Source: MPNP01 sp963668325 (lineage in GTDB: Bacteria > Pseudomonadota > Alphaproteobacteria > Rhodobacterales > Rhodobacteraceae). Taken from it: 64,000 nucleotides of DNA. The DNA is taken from positions 310,001 through 374,000 of the forward strand of contig OY764222.1 in the NCBI GenBank assembly GCA_963668325.1, given 5' to 3'. Positions 25,528 to 33,762 of this stretch are shown here, in pieces. The notes beneath the pieces are model-generated. The model did no database searches, was not told where the DNA came from, and worked only from the letters and a program-made list of their open reading frames with translations. Within the stretch, counting starts at the first letter, position 1, and every line of letters starts with the position of its first letter. The translations under genes were made by a program, and so were the position numbers.

Positions 25528-26811
25528 CTAGCGAAATCTGGGAATTCCTCCCAATCTTCCTTGGAGATAGCTTTTACGGATATCCTTGTTATGCCGGACA
25601 TCTTTAAATTCGCTGACTGAATAAAGTTCAGAGATACCATTGCTGTTCCTTTCGGCAACCCACATCTCATCCCTTCGGAAAAGCCCCTGATCCATCAAAA
25701 GAAGATTATGGGTGGCTATCAGTAATTGTGCCCGGCTGTCCTTACGGCAATTCTCCAGAAATGCTTCGATGAGTTGGCGGGTCAGCAGGGAATGGAGACT
25801 GCGGTCAATCTCATCAATTACATACACCTTTTTGGAATTAGCGGCCGATAGTTCCAGAAATGCTGGTAGGAGGTGGATTAATCTTTGTATGCCGTTAGAT
25901 TCCTGACTAAGGTCAAATTTGGCTGCTGTGCCGTTGCTTCTTAAATGAAATGACACCAGCTTTTTGGCAACCAGTTTACCAGCTTTCCTGGTAATAATTA
26001 TTGGTTCATGATTTGGTAAGCGGATTGTCATACCTTCCTTGACATCTTCCTGTAGCCTGTTTTTAAGGGTTTTTGGCAATGATAAATCATCAAAAGAAAT
26101 ATCTTCTTCACCCAAATGGGAAATTCCGGTATCTAACTGTTGCAGCATTTCATTCATGGTGATGAACAGGGGATGTCCTTCAGCAATAAAAGGTGCAAGG
26201 AAGCCAAACCTTGAGTCCGGTGCAATGAACACCAGATTGTCCTTGAACCAGTCGTAAACCGGACGGAAAATATCAACATTCTGCGACACCAAATTTGTTA
26301 AGAGCAGCTGATTGTCCCTCGCACTTTTAGAGGCAGAATGCAGGAATAGATCCTTGTTAATGCTTGGGTCAGTTTTCAGGGCTTCGCCCTTCCGATCATA
26401 TAAAATCTTCTCGCTGGAACTGGTTATTTTGACCAGCTTTTCCTCAACAATCTCCTTTCGAGTTAAAGCAAAACTGAATTCATAAATGATTTCATCAATC
26501 AGCAATACCAACTGGAAGCGTGAAGGTTTCTTGATACTGGCACTGTCCAGCCGGTAGGGCTCAATAGGAATAGGACTTTCAGAACCAGTGCCAGTTAAGA
26601 CCAGCCATTTGGCAAAGCACAATGCTTTAAATAAATTGGTCTTCCCAGAAGTATTGCCTCCTGAGATTGTTGCAACTGGCAAAAACCTGGTATGAAATTT
26701 GGCAACTTTAGGAATTCGTTTACCATGCTGCTTTTCTCTGCTGGCAATCATGGAAAAGGAGGCTGGGTCCCGAAAGGACATCCAGTTTTCAATAGAAAAA
26801 CTAATTAACAT
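25528..26811 (-). CDS. AAA15-type ATPase (RloA/OLD/abortive-infection-like)
   Basis: 427 residues. It begins MLISFSIENWMSFRD, the usual opening of this ATPase group, with Walker A SGGNTSGKTN at about 50-59, an ABC-like signature LSQESNGIQRL (about 300), Walker B KVYVIDEIDRSLH (about 335) and the switch His in IATHN (about 375). Such ATPases (RloA, AbiLii, OLD-like) are SMC-related and often pair with a nuclease such as RloB in phage-defence modules. No RloB-like gene is found on either side, so the partner is missing or this is a stand-alone version. It lies just outside the Fic cassette, with its 3' end 128 bp from the cassette boundary. Confidence 0.8.
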   Translation of the reverse strand: MLISFSIENWMSFRDPASFSMIASREKQHGKRIPKVAKFHTRFLPVATISGGNTSGKTNLFKALCFAKWLVLTGTGSESPIPIEPYRLDSASIKKPSRFQLVLLIDEIIYEFSFALTRKEIVEEKLVKITSSSEKILYDRKGEALKTDPSINKDLFLHSASKSARDNQLLLTNLVSQNVDIFRPVYDWFKDNLVFIAPDSRFGFLAPFIAEGHPLFITMNEMLQQLDTGISHLGEEDISFDDLSLPKTLKNRLQEDVKEGMTIRLPNHEPIIITRKAGKLVAKKLVSFHLRSNGTAAKFDLSQESNGIQRLIHLLPAFLELSAANSKKVYVIDEIDRSLHSLLTRQLIEAFLENCRKDSRAQLLIATHNLLLMDQGLFRRDEMWVAERNSNGISELYSVSEFKDVRHNKDIRKSYLQGRLGGIPRFR

Positions 26812-27093
26812 GCTATGACCACCTTGCGAACAATAAGTTCGTAAAACAGTAATCAGTATACTTATTTTTCTTTATTTACGTTAATTCAATATGGAATGGT
26901 AAATAGAACTTGGTTCCATAACATTTCAGGCTGAGGAGAGTAGGCAGGATGGAACTTCTTCCAGGGATCATAACCCATGTGCTTAGAGTTGGTTTCAAGT
27001 CTGGAACATTCGAAACAGGCAATAGCTAATATATAATTTTTTAATAGACAAAATCTGCAGACCCATTGAGGTATCTCATTAGGAAAAACTGAA
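26812..27093. other. Intergenic between the AAA ATPase and the OYE gene
   Basis: Divergent promoter region. The stretch around 26890-27010 resembles, on the minus strand, the decayed piece downstream of the Fic gene. No complete gene is present. Confidence 0.35.
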
Positions 27094-28323
27094 ATGAATG
27101 AAAAAGCATCAGAACAGAAATCGTTAACTTCTCACCATGTCCTTCATACTTCGTTGGAGCTTCCTTGCGGGGCGGTTCTGAAAAACCGCATCGCAAAATC
27201 TGCCATGTCGGATTCTCTTGGTAACGGAGAGGGGGATCCCACCGAGGTACAAATTAGATTATACGAAAGATGGGCGGAGGGCGGTACGGCTGTTTCCATA
27301 ATAGGGGAAGTCCAAGGGGATCCTCGTTTTCCGGAAAAGCCGGGAAATCTGGTGCTCGGAGCAAACAGTGATCAGCTTGCAATTCAAAGACTTGTCAGCA
27401 GAGCCATGATCAATGGCACCCACCTCTGGCCCCAACTCGGTCATGCTGGTGCACTTTCGCATCAACCGATTAGCCAACCGAAAGGACCATCAGTTATTGA
27501 CATTCCAGGTCTCAAATGTACTGGGATGTCGGTTAAGGAAATCCAAGAACTGCCCAGTATGTATGCAAGAACTGCAGCTTTTGCCAAGAGTACAGGTTTT
27601 AGTGGCATTCACATTCACGCTGGCCATGGCTTCTTGCTAAGTCAATTCCTTTCTCCCTTGTTCAATCGTCGAACCGATAGGTATGGTGGTTCCGTTGAAG
27701 CTCGATGCCAAATAATTCTGAGAATAATAGACGAAGTGCGTCGTGCAGTCGGCCCGTCGTATCCCATCGGAATTAAAATCAACTCAACTGATAAAATTGA
27801 AGGCGGATTGACCGAGAGCAGCGCTTTAGAGGTGGTTCGTATTATCGGTCAATCATCAATTGATATTATTGACATCAGTGGCGGAACCTATTTTCCCGGT
27901 GCAAAGGCGAGTTCAGACGGAGTATCGAAAAGCGGCCCATATTTTTTGAATTTTGCACGGCGTGCCAAAGGGGTAACAAATGTACCTCTCATGTTGACGG
28001 GCGGGTTCCAAAATCGTGAGCAGGCAGTGAATGCATTGTTGAGTGGCTATGTCGACATGGTAAGCTTGGCTCGCGGGATGGTACTTAATCCTCGACTTGC
28101 CAAGTCATGGTTAAGCGAGGGTGGTGGTGATCCAGAGTTTCCCAAATTCGCAGCTCCACCTCAGGGCGGGATAACAGCATGGTACACCATGCGACTTGCT
28201 GCATTGGGAGAGGACAGAGAGCACACATTCGCGCTGGATCCTCAATCAGCCTTACACGCCTATGAAGAACGCGATACACAACGTTGCATCAAGTGGCGAA
28301 AGAAGTTTTCGCATTTGGTATAG
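27094..28323 (+). CDS. NADH:flavin oxidoreductase (Old Yellow Enzyme family)
   Basis: 409 residues forming an FMN-binding TIM barrel. Seen: KNRIAKSAMSDSLGNGEGDP at about 31-50 (substrate/FMN binding), QLGHAGALS (about 111), and HIHAGHGFLLSQFLSPLFNR near 172-191 followed by RTDRYGGS, the strongest OYE fingerprint. The last phosphate-binding strand LMLTGGF is near 303. OYE enzymes reduce activated C=C bonds using NAD(P)H and FMN. There is no C-terminal FeS/FAD extension as in 2,4-dienoyl-CoA reductase, so this is the single-domain type; the substrate is unknown. Confidence 0.88.
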   Translation: MNEKASEQKSLTSHHVLHTSLELPCGAVLKNRIAKSAMSDSLGNGEGDPTEVQIRLYERWAEGGTAVSIIGEVQGDPRFPEKPGNLVLGANSDQLAIQRLVSRAMINGTHLWPQLGHAGALSHQPISQPKGPSVIDIPGLKCTGMSVKEIQELPSMYARTAAFAKSTGFSGIHIHAGHGFLLSQFLSPLFNRRTDRYGGSVEARCQIILRIIDEVRRAVGPSYPIGIKINSTDKIEGGLTESSALEVVRIIGQSSIDIIDISGGTYFPGAKASSDGVSKSGPYFLNFARRAKGVTNVPLMLTGGFQNREQAVNALLSGYVDMVSLARGMVLNPRLAKSWLSEGGGDPEFPKFAAPPQGGITAWYTMRLAALGEDREHTFALDPQSALHAYEERDTQRCIKWRKKFSHLV

Positions 28324-28391
28324 CCAGACAAATGATTGAGAGAATTCAAAAACTGGGCATCATTCATGGACCTTATAACCAAGGTACCACT

Positions 28392-28847
28392 TCAGGATGG
28401 CTTGGCTAGTATTGATAGTATTTCGTTTGGTTTTTCGGTAGATCGAAGAAGTTCCTGTGTTTCTTCCTCTCTGAGTTTTCTTGCGACACCACTCAAAGAT
28501 TTTAAATACACAATACTGGAATTGTTGGGGGCAAACATTCCGAACACAAGATCAACAGGCTTGCGATCTATGGAATCAAATTCAATTGGAGTTTCCAACC
28601 TGATAAAAATCCCAACTATCTCTTCATAATTATCAGATCTGGCATGCGGTAAGGCGATGCCCTGTCCCATGCCTGTTGAGGATGCCAACTCTCTTTCCTC
28701 CAAGGCCCCAAAGGATGATTCCAGGTCTAACCCGTAAACCTTACTGGCGATCTCGGCTACCAATCTAAGCAATTCTTTTTTCGTAGGTGTGTTTTCCTTG
28801 GGTATAAAAACTACGGCCTCAGGCGAAAGAAGTTCCTTTATTTCCAT
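28392..28847 (-). CDS. ptsN: PTS IIA-like nitrogen regulatory protein PtsN
   Basis: 151 residues, a single EIIA-Ntr domain. The phosphoacceptor His is His68 in MGQGIALPHARSDN. PtsN receives phosphate from the nitrogen PTS (PtsP, NPr) and regulates potassium and nitrogen responses and, in alphaproteobacteria, cell-envelope and stress functions. It is last in the block lptA-lptB-hpf-ptsN. In most relatives rpoN lies in this block; here it is absent. Confidence 0.93.
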   Translation of the reverse strand: MEIKELLSPEAVVFIPKENTPTKKELLRLVAEIASKVYGLDLESSFGALEERELASSTGMGQGIALPHARSDNYEEIVGIFIRLETPIEFDSIDRKPVDLVFGMFAPNNSSIVYLKSLSGVARKLREEETQELLRSTEKPNEILSILAKPS

Positions 28848-29052
28848 TTACCGTCTCTTTAATTTTTCTTGCATTTGAAAAAATTCAGAAATTTTCAATC
28901 CAGAACAGCGACAAAAAAATTGTCGCGTACGGGATCTGATCAAGCTAAATGCTGTTACCTTATAGAATGGGTTACCTATCCAACCCAGCCAATTTGTTGG
29001 GAAACAGGCGGGAAGGATATATTGCAAATTTAACCGAATAGCAACCGTTTAA

Positions 29053-29355
29053 TTAGGTTGAGTGATGGTCTTTCAACTTTCGCTTATATCTTCGCAGTTG
29101 CTTTTCCATTTTGGTAAAGGATTTATTAAAGGAAGAATAAATATCATGAGATTCGGCACTAGCCATCGTAGAGACACCCGTAGATAAATGCATATTTACT
29201 TCACATTCGTAGTTGCTTCCGTTCTTGGTGAAAGTTATCTTCGCATCCGTTGGACGCTCTGCGTATTTGGTTTCTGCTGCATTGATGTACTCATTAACGT
29301 ATTCCTTTAAGGCATCACCCACATCAAGGTGACGGCCACTGATCATTATTTGCAT
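29053..29355 (-). CDS. hpf: Ribosome hibernation promoting factor, short form
   Basis: 100 residues covering the N-terminal beta-alpha-beta domain (ISGRHLDVGDALKEYV at the start, SSFNKSFTKMEKQLRRYKRK near the end), which binds the 30S decoding region and shuts down translation in stationary phase. Alphaproteobacteria usually have long HPF (about 180-200 aa) whose C-terminal domain pairs ribosomes into 100S dimers. Here the frame stops right after RYKRKLKDHHST, where the linker begins in the long form, and no remnant of a C-terminal domain follows. It may have been lost. Confidence 0.9.
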   Translation of the reverse strand: MQIMISGRHLDVGDALKEYVNEYINAAETKYAERPTDAKITFTKNGSNYECEVNMHLSTGVSTMASAESHDIYSSFNKSFTKMEKQLRRYKRKLKDHHST

Positions 29356-29543
29356 AACTTTTCCTACTCGAACAAAGAATTCAACACAATCCTACTCGTT
29401 CAGGAACTGATCCTGAATTAGTGGGTTAGCCTTTCGGGAAACCACACTCATTAAATATCTGGAATTATGTAGAAATTTCTCATTTTGATACTCATTTATT
29501 CTAATGAAAACTGAGAAATTTTAAATTATCTTTGAGAAAATTG

Positions 29544-29552
29544 TGTGGATAA
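29544..29552 (-). promoter_or_regulatory. Isolated consensus DnaA box between lptB and hpf
   Basis: TGTGGATAA, the reverse complement of TTATCCACA, in the 240-bp gap upstream of hpf. A single perfect match, possibly regulatory, possibly chance. Confidence 0.25.
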
Positions 29553-29596
29553 CTGATCTGCCAATTTTCCAAGACCAAAATTTTCAAATCCCCTTT

Positions 29597-30385
29597 TTAT
29601 TCCCTGAATCCCTGGTACTGGATCTGATAGTCCAGCTTGAAGTCATTACCCAGGTAATGCTCACGAACAATCTGGTTTGAGCTTACCTCGTCTGGAGTAC
29701 CATGTGTAATAATTTTCCCATCCAGCAAGATATACACGTGATCAACGACCGCTAGGGTAGCAAGGATATTATGGTCAATTATCATAATCCCTACGCCAAA
29801 CGAAACGAGGGTTCTGATGTTTTTTGTTATTTCCTTTACTATTATTGGGTCCAAACCGGCAAAGGGTTCATCCAAAAGAATATACCTCGGTTCACAAGCA
29901 AAGCATCTAGCGAATTCCACCCTCCTTCTCTGTCCCCCCGACAGATTGGACCCCTTGGATGTACGGATCTTCTCAATGGCAAAGGTGGTCAGTAGATTTT
30001 CCAGAATTTGTTGTCGCTTTGTCTTGTCTTGAATTTTTACCTCCAAGGCAGCCAAAATGTTTTGTTCAACCGTCAGCCCCTGAAAAATGGAGGATTCCTG
30101 AGGTAGTAATCCCAATCCGTATTGGGCCCTCAGATAAAGCGGCATATTGGAGACATCAATACCATCAATGAAGACGCTTCCCTTGATTGGAAACCTTAAC
30201 CCTGACATGGAACTAAACAAGGTAGATTTGCCAGCCCCATTTGGCCCTAATAAGCCGACGATTTCACCAGGATATACAGTCAGGGAAACATCCCTGACAA
30301 TGTCTCTTTTGTTTACTCTTGTCGTTAGATTGTTAACGGAAAGACATTTGGAGGAATTTTGATCGATTTGTAAAGATTCTTCCAC
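29597..30385 (-). CDS. lptB: Lipopolysaccharide export ATPase LptB
   Basis: 262 residues, an ABC ATPase with Walker A GLLGPNGAGKST (about 44-55), Q-loop PQESSIF, signature LSGGQRRRVEFAR (about 148-160) and Walker B YILLDEPFAGLDP (about 168-180). The LLPQESSIFxGLTVExN block is characteristic of LptB. LptB powers the LptB2FG transporter that lifts lipopolysaccharide from the inner membrane. It lies 28 bp downstream of lptA, as expected for an operon. A 20-residue N-terminal extension precedes the domain, so the true start could be slightly later. Confidence 0.94.
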   Translation of the reverse strand: MEESLQIDQNSSKCLSVNNLTTRVNKRDIVRDVSLTVYPGEIVGLLGPNGAGKSTLFSSMSGLRFPIKGSVFIDGIDVSNMPLYLRAQYGLGLLPQESSIFQGLTVEQNILAALEVKIQDKTKRQQILENLLTTFAIEKIRTSKGSNLSGGQRRRVEFARCFACEPRYILLDEPFAGLDPIIVKEITKNIRTLVSFGVGIMIIDHNILATLAVVDHVYILLDGKIITHGTPDEVSSNQIVREHYLGNDFKLDYQIQYQGFRE

Positions 30386-30412
30386 CGTTTTTGATTTTAT
30401 TTGCCAGGAATA

Positions 30413-31198
30413 TCAATTGTCTTCTGAGTTCCAGTTATATACTAGCCGGTAGCGACCTGAAAAAGTGCTGGGGCCATAAGTTCCTGAAACATTGTCTGAA
30501 AGAATCATGACCCTATCATCAAAATAATATTCAGCCACCTCGGACCTTATTTCTGACTTCTGGGTAGGGTCATTGTTAATCATTTCTACCTCGTTTGTAA
30601 ATTTTACTAAATTCTCTGCCGAGATAAATTCGGCTTTACTGGCCGTAAGTGTAATGGTTTCGATTTCAAGGATAATATTATCCTCTAGGGAGAAGTTATC
30701 AGTAGAAAGAAGATACTGCCCGCGGTCAGCTTTCAAGGTTTCGTTGGCCCCTTGGTAAAAATCGGTTATTACAACCTCGTCTTCAAAAACAAACTTGTTT
30801 TCCTCCTCGACAAACTTTCCCTTGTTAGCTTTGATATGGGTTTGGTTTTCTCTTGCCAAGGTAAGGGAAAATTCCCCCATGATCTCAAATTCATCTATTT
30901 TAGAGGGGTTTTGCTCGTTTGTTATGATTGAAACCTCGCTGTCTGTTGAAAAACAAAAACCTTCCCCGGTGACAAAAATGTCCCCTTCGAGGAAAAAGGT
31001 CATGGTTTTTTGGTCCAAATTAATATTGTTGGAAGTTACATTAAGTTCGGGACTTCCCTCGCAAACTCCAGAATTCTCTGAGGTAGAAGTTTCTTGGGCA
31101 TAAGCAAAAGAGTAAAATACCATGAAGGAAATAAGGCAAACAAGACGGTAGGTTAACGAAAACAATTGGAACTCCAAATAAATCAAAATTTTAACCAA
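30413..31198 (-). CDS. lptA: LptA/OstA-like periplasmic lipopolysaccharide-transport protein
   Basis: Up to 261 residues. A signal peptide ends at FAYAQ (about residues 20-35), followed by repeated beta strands of the OstA/LptA jellyroll: NVTSNNINLDQKTMTFFLEG, HIKANKGKFVEEENKFVFE and TLTASKAEFISAENLVKFTN. LptA bridges LptC and LptD across the periplasm. The protein is somewhat longer than typical LptA and its sequence is diverged; position just before lptB is the best support. No lptC gene is found upstream, where hipBA and IS elements now lie. Confidence 0.75.
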   Translation of the reverse strand: MVKILIYLEFQLFSLTYRLVCLISFMVFYSFAYAQETSTSENSGVCEGSPELNVTSNNINLDQKTMTFFLEGDIFVTGEGFCFSTDSEVSIITNEQNPSKIDEFEIMGEFSLTLARENQTHIKANKGKFVEEENKFVFEDEVVITDFYQGANETLKADRGQYLLSTDNFSLEDNIILEIETITLTASKAEFISAENLVKFTNEVEMINNDPTQKSEIRSEVAEYYFDDRVMILSDNVSGTYGPSTFSGRYRLVYNWNSEDN

Positions 31199-31918
31199 AG
31201 GTTAAACCTAAATATAAATCAAAAAGCAAACCTAGAGAAACACTTTAAGTTAGAAAAGTTTTTTGAGGGAAAGCAATTTTTTATGACTATCCGGAATGTT
31301 TATGATTTTATGAGTTGTAAGGGAAGAAGATTCACTGGCAAAAACAACGGAGTCTTACCCTTACAATAGGAGAAATCATGCAATGCCTCATACTTGCAGC
31401 AAATGGTTCTGTACATCTCCAGGATTTTCTAAGTTCAGAATCTGAATCGAAAATGGATGAAAGCAATGGAACACATTCATAGAGGTTGGAAGAGTAGTCA
31501 ATGCCTAAATTGAGAATCAAGGTGTTGAATAAAGTCATTAATTCAAACTTGGAAATATTTCCAAGAATTTATGTGGTGGATGAAATGGTTTTCCAACTTC
31601 TCAAATCAATAACTCTTGAGCGTAGTTGTATTCTGTCCGAAATTGAGGTTGTTAAGTCCAATGTGAATGAGGAATCCTTGGGGTCAGGGAGTGTGGAATG
31701 TGTGATGAGGTTCTGACCCAAGAAGAATCAAGTTATTTTTCATTGATTACGACAGAAAAATAGTTCCAGCGCCTTCCAGAAGTTATCTTTTAACTTCATG
31801 CAGTCTAATATACCCTAACTCGTTAGAAAATGATGGAATCATAACTTTGAATATTTGCTTTTTTTATTAATGATAATATAATAGTATTTATTATTAATTA
31901 ATTAACACTATTAATAAA
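31199..31918. other. Intergenic, 720 bp, no gene seen
   Basis: Short open frames occur on both strands but none has recognisable content, and no LptC-like protein can be read on the minus strand, where lptC would be expected. The last 60 bp before hipB are extremely AT-rich, with TTATTAAT (31866-31873 and 31890-31897) and ATTAATAA (31911-31918) forming inverted copies that could be HipB operator half-sites. Confidence 0.4.
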
Positions 31919-32227
31919 ATGATATCACTTATTTCTCCAGCAAGAGCACAACAGAAGATCAAGGAAAATACTCGGGCGCGAAGATTGCAATTAGGACTTA
32001 CCCAAGAAGGTCTTGCTGTACGTTCAGGGGTACCATTACCAACTCTCCGTCTTTTTGAACAAAAGGGTTCAATATCACTCAAATCATTTCTTATGATACA
32101 AATGGTGCTTGGGGGGTTAGAAGATATTCTGAATGCAACCCAAGTGCCAGAAACACATTTTTCTTCAATTGATGAAGTTCTGGAAGCAGATAACAAACCT
32201 GTCCGCAAGAGAGGTATACGAAAATGA
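31919..32227 (+). CDS. hipB: HipB-like XRE-family antitoxin
   Basis: 102 residues with a Cro/C1-type helix-turn-helix: RARRLQLGLTQEGLAVRSGV then PLPTLRLFEQKG, residues about 20-50. It overlaps the downstream hipA-like gene by 4 bp (ATGA), the standard arrangement of hipBA operons. HipB represses the operon and binds HipA. No clear Shine-Dalgarno site precedes ATG 31919. The C-terminus is basic (RKRGIRK). Confidence 0.85.
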   Translation: MISLISPARAQQKIKENTRARRLQLGLTQEGLAVRSGVPLPTLRLFEQKGSISLKSFLMIQMVLGGLEDILNATQVPETHFSSIDEVLEADNKPVRKRGIRK

Positions 32228-33453
32228 ACCGCTTGAATCTTGTAAGAGAACTTAAAGTCGGTTTAGATTTTGGGGATGGTGTTAAACCTGTAGGACGGTT
32301 GGCCGTCCAAAAGCGCCAAATCTACTTTGAATATGATCAAAATTTTATAAGTTATGGTTTAGAAATTTCTCCCTTGAACCTGCCCCTTGATTTTGGTGTG
32401 CGTAGCTTTAATACGCCCTTTTTTGAGGGCTTGCCCGGAGTACTTTATGACTGTTTGCCAGATGGTTGGGGCCGACTACTTATTGACCGTTTTGTTAAGT
32501 CTCAAGGGTTATCTCCTTCTGAGATATCACCTCTGGACCGGTTGACCTATGTTGGGCACCATGGGCTAGGGGCATTGGTATTCGATCCTGGCCAGGGTTT
32601 TTCAAAACCCTTGGGCGAAATTAGTTTAGATGCCTTGTCCGTGCAAACCCAGAAAGTGTTGGAAGGGAGGTCGGATAATGTGCTAGAAGAATTGATTGAA
32701 CTCAATGGTTCTTCTGCAGGGGCAAGGCCAAAAGCTCTGATAGGTGTAAATGATTCAAGGAGTCAGATCATATGCGGGAAATCTGACTTACCAAAAGGGT
32801 ACAATTCATGGTTAGTTAAATTTTCCAACACTCAAGATGGGTTGGATACCGGTGCAATCGAATATGTTTATGCTCTTATGGCTAAAGAAGCTGGAATCAT
32901 AATGCCTGATGTTCATTTATTCCCAGCAAAAAAAGGTGCAGGGTATTTTGCGGTGAAACGATTTGATAAAGATACCGATACACGTTTCCATATGCATTCT
33001 GCTTGTGGTTTGCTACATTCTGATTTTCGTGTACCCACCTTGGATTATGAAAATTTAATTACTTTAACATGGATTCTTACCAGAGACATTCGAGAAGTTG
33101 AGAGGATGTTTCGTTTGGCAGTTTTTAACATTTTGTCCTACAATAGAGATGACCATGCCAAGAACTTTAGTTTCCTTATGGACAAAGGGGGAAACTGGCG
33201 GCTTTCTCCGGCCTATGATCTTACTTTTTCAGCCGGACCATGTGGTGAGCAAAGCACAATGGTTTTGGGGGAAGGTCTTAATCCAACGGTTGAACAACTA
33301 ATTAAACTGGGAGAAGCAGCAAATATTAACAACCCCCGTATTTTAGAAATCCTAGATCAAACCCGTTCCAGCCTTAGCAAGTGGGCTGAAACTGCCAGAA
33401 AGATTGGAGTAAGTAATTCAAATATTAAATTGATTAAGCAGAAATTAAACTGA
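32224..33453 (+). CDS. hipA: HipA-like serine/threonine kinase toxin, C-terminus altered by IS insertion
   Basis: 409 residues. The N-terminal HipA domain has GLPGVLYDCLPDGWGRLLID (about 78-97); the kinase domain has GSSAGARPKA (about 161-170), VKRFDKD (about 243), the catalytic loop NRDDHAKNF (about 309-317) and LSPAYDLTFS (about 329). HipA phosphorylates aminoacyl-tRNA synthetases and causes growth arrest. The stop TGA (33451-33453) lies inside the left terminal repeat of the neighbouring IS-derived cassette. Joining the flanks across the duplication ATTAAA gives an original ending of ...QKLKERT instead of ...QKLN, so the insertion removed only about three residues and the toxin is probably intact. 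Confidence 0.9.
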   Translation: MNRLNLVRELKVGLDFGDGVKPVGRLAVQKRQIYFEYDQNFISYGLEISPLNLPLDFGVRSFNTPFFEGLPGVLYDCLPDGWGRLLIDRFVKSQGLSPSEISPLDRLTYVGHHGLGALVFDPGQGFSKPLGEISLDALSVQTQKVLEGRSDNVLEELIELNGSSAGARPKALIGVNDSRSQIICGKSDLPKGYNSWLVKFSNTQDGLDTGAIEYVYALMAKEAGIIMPDVHLFPAKKGAGYFAVKRFDKDTDTRFHMHSACGLLHSDFRVPTLDYENLITLTWILTRDIREVERMFRLAVFNILSYNRDDHAKNFSFLMDKGGNWRLSPAYDLTFSAGPCGEQSTMVLGEGLNPTVEQLIKLGEAANINNPRILEILDQTRSSLSKWAETARKIGVSNSNIKLIKQKLN

Positions 33454-33561
33454 ACTTCACAAATTAAATTCGAATGTGATTTGCCCCAACCCTCCTTTAC
33501 AGGGGAGACAGGGCTATTCCAGCGGATTTACCAACTGTACCATTTATGGGAACACGCTAAT
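33450..33561 (-). repeat. Right-end repeat of IS1634-like cassette (copy B)
   Basis: Inverted relative to copy A at 25282-25394 and about 85% alike. On the minus strand it follows directly after the stop codon of the transposase remnant, which identifies it as the element's 3' terminal region. Confidence 0.8.
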
Positions 33562-33720
33562 TCAGTCGTACCTCCAGCAGTTCAAATGCCTTGCACTGTA
33601 GTTCTGTTGGCTGGGTTGCCATCGTAATACTCCTTTCATCCCTCGGAAGTTAAACCGTGTTCAATACCAGCGTTTCCAAATCATCCAACAACGTCTGGAA
33701 ACTGTGGACCGGTAAACCCC
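33559..33720 (-). pseudogene. C-terminal remnant of an IS1634-family transposase
   Basis: On the minus strand this reads GLPVHSFQTLLDDLETLVLN, TV, a stop, then TELQCKAFELLEVRLN and a final stop. It corresponds to the conserved C-terminus of IS1634-type transposases (VHSFRTLLADLATLTRN...LQQRAFELLGV). The internal stop and absence of the catalytic core make it inactive. It lies just downstream of the lipoprotein gene in the same orientation. Confidence 0.65.
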
Positions 33721-33762
33721 CTGTGATTAAATGATTAAGAGGCGAGAATACCACCAGAATTC

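Noticed and set aside
31332..31716. Short open frames on both strands between lptA and hipB
   Set aside because: Under 75 codons, mutually overlapping and without recognisable content. The minus-strand one was checked as a possible lptC and does not fit.
25282..33561. Composite transposon bounded by the two inverted 110-bp repeats
   Set aside because: The DNA between holds core genes (ptsN, hpf, lptB, lptA), and each repeat belongs to its own element with a different target duplication (TCTAAA and ATTAAA). They are two separate insertions.
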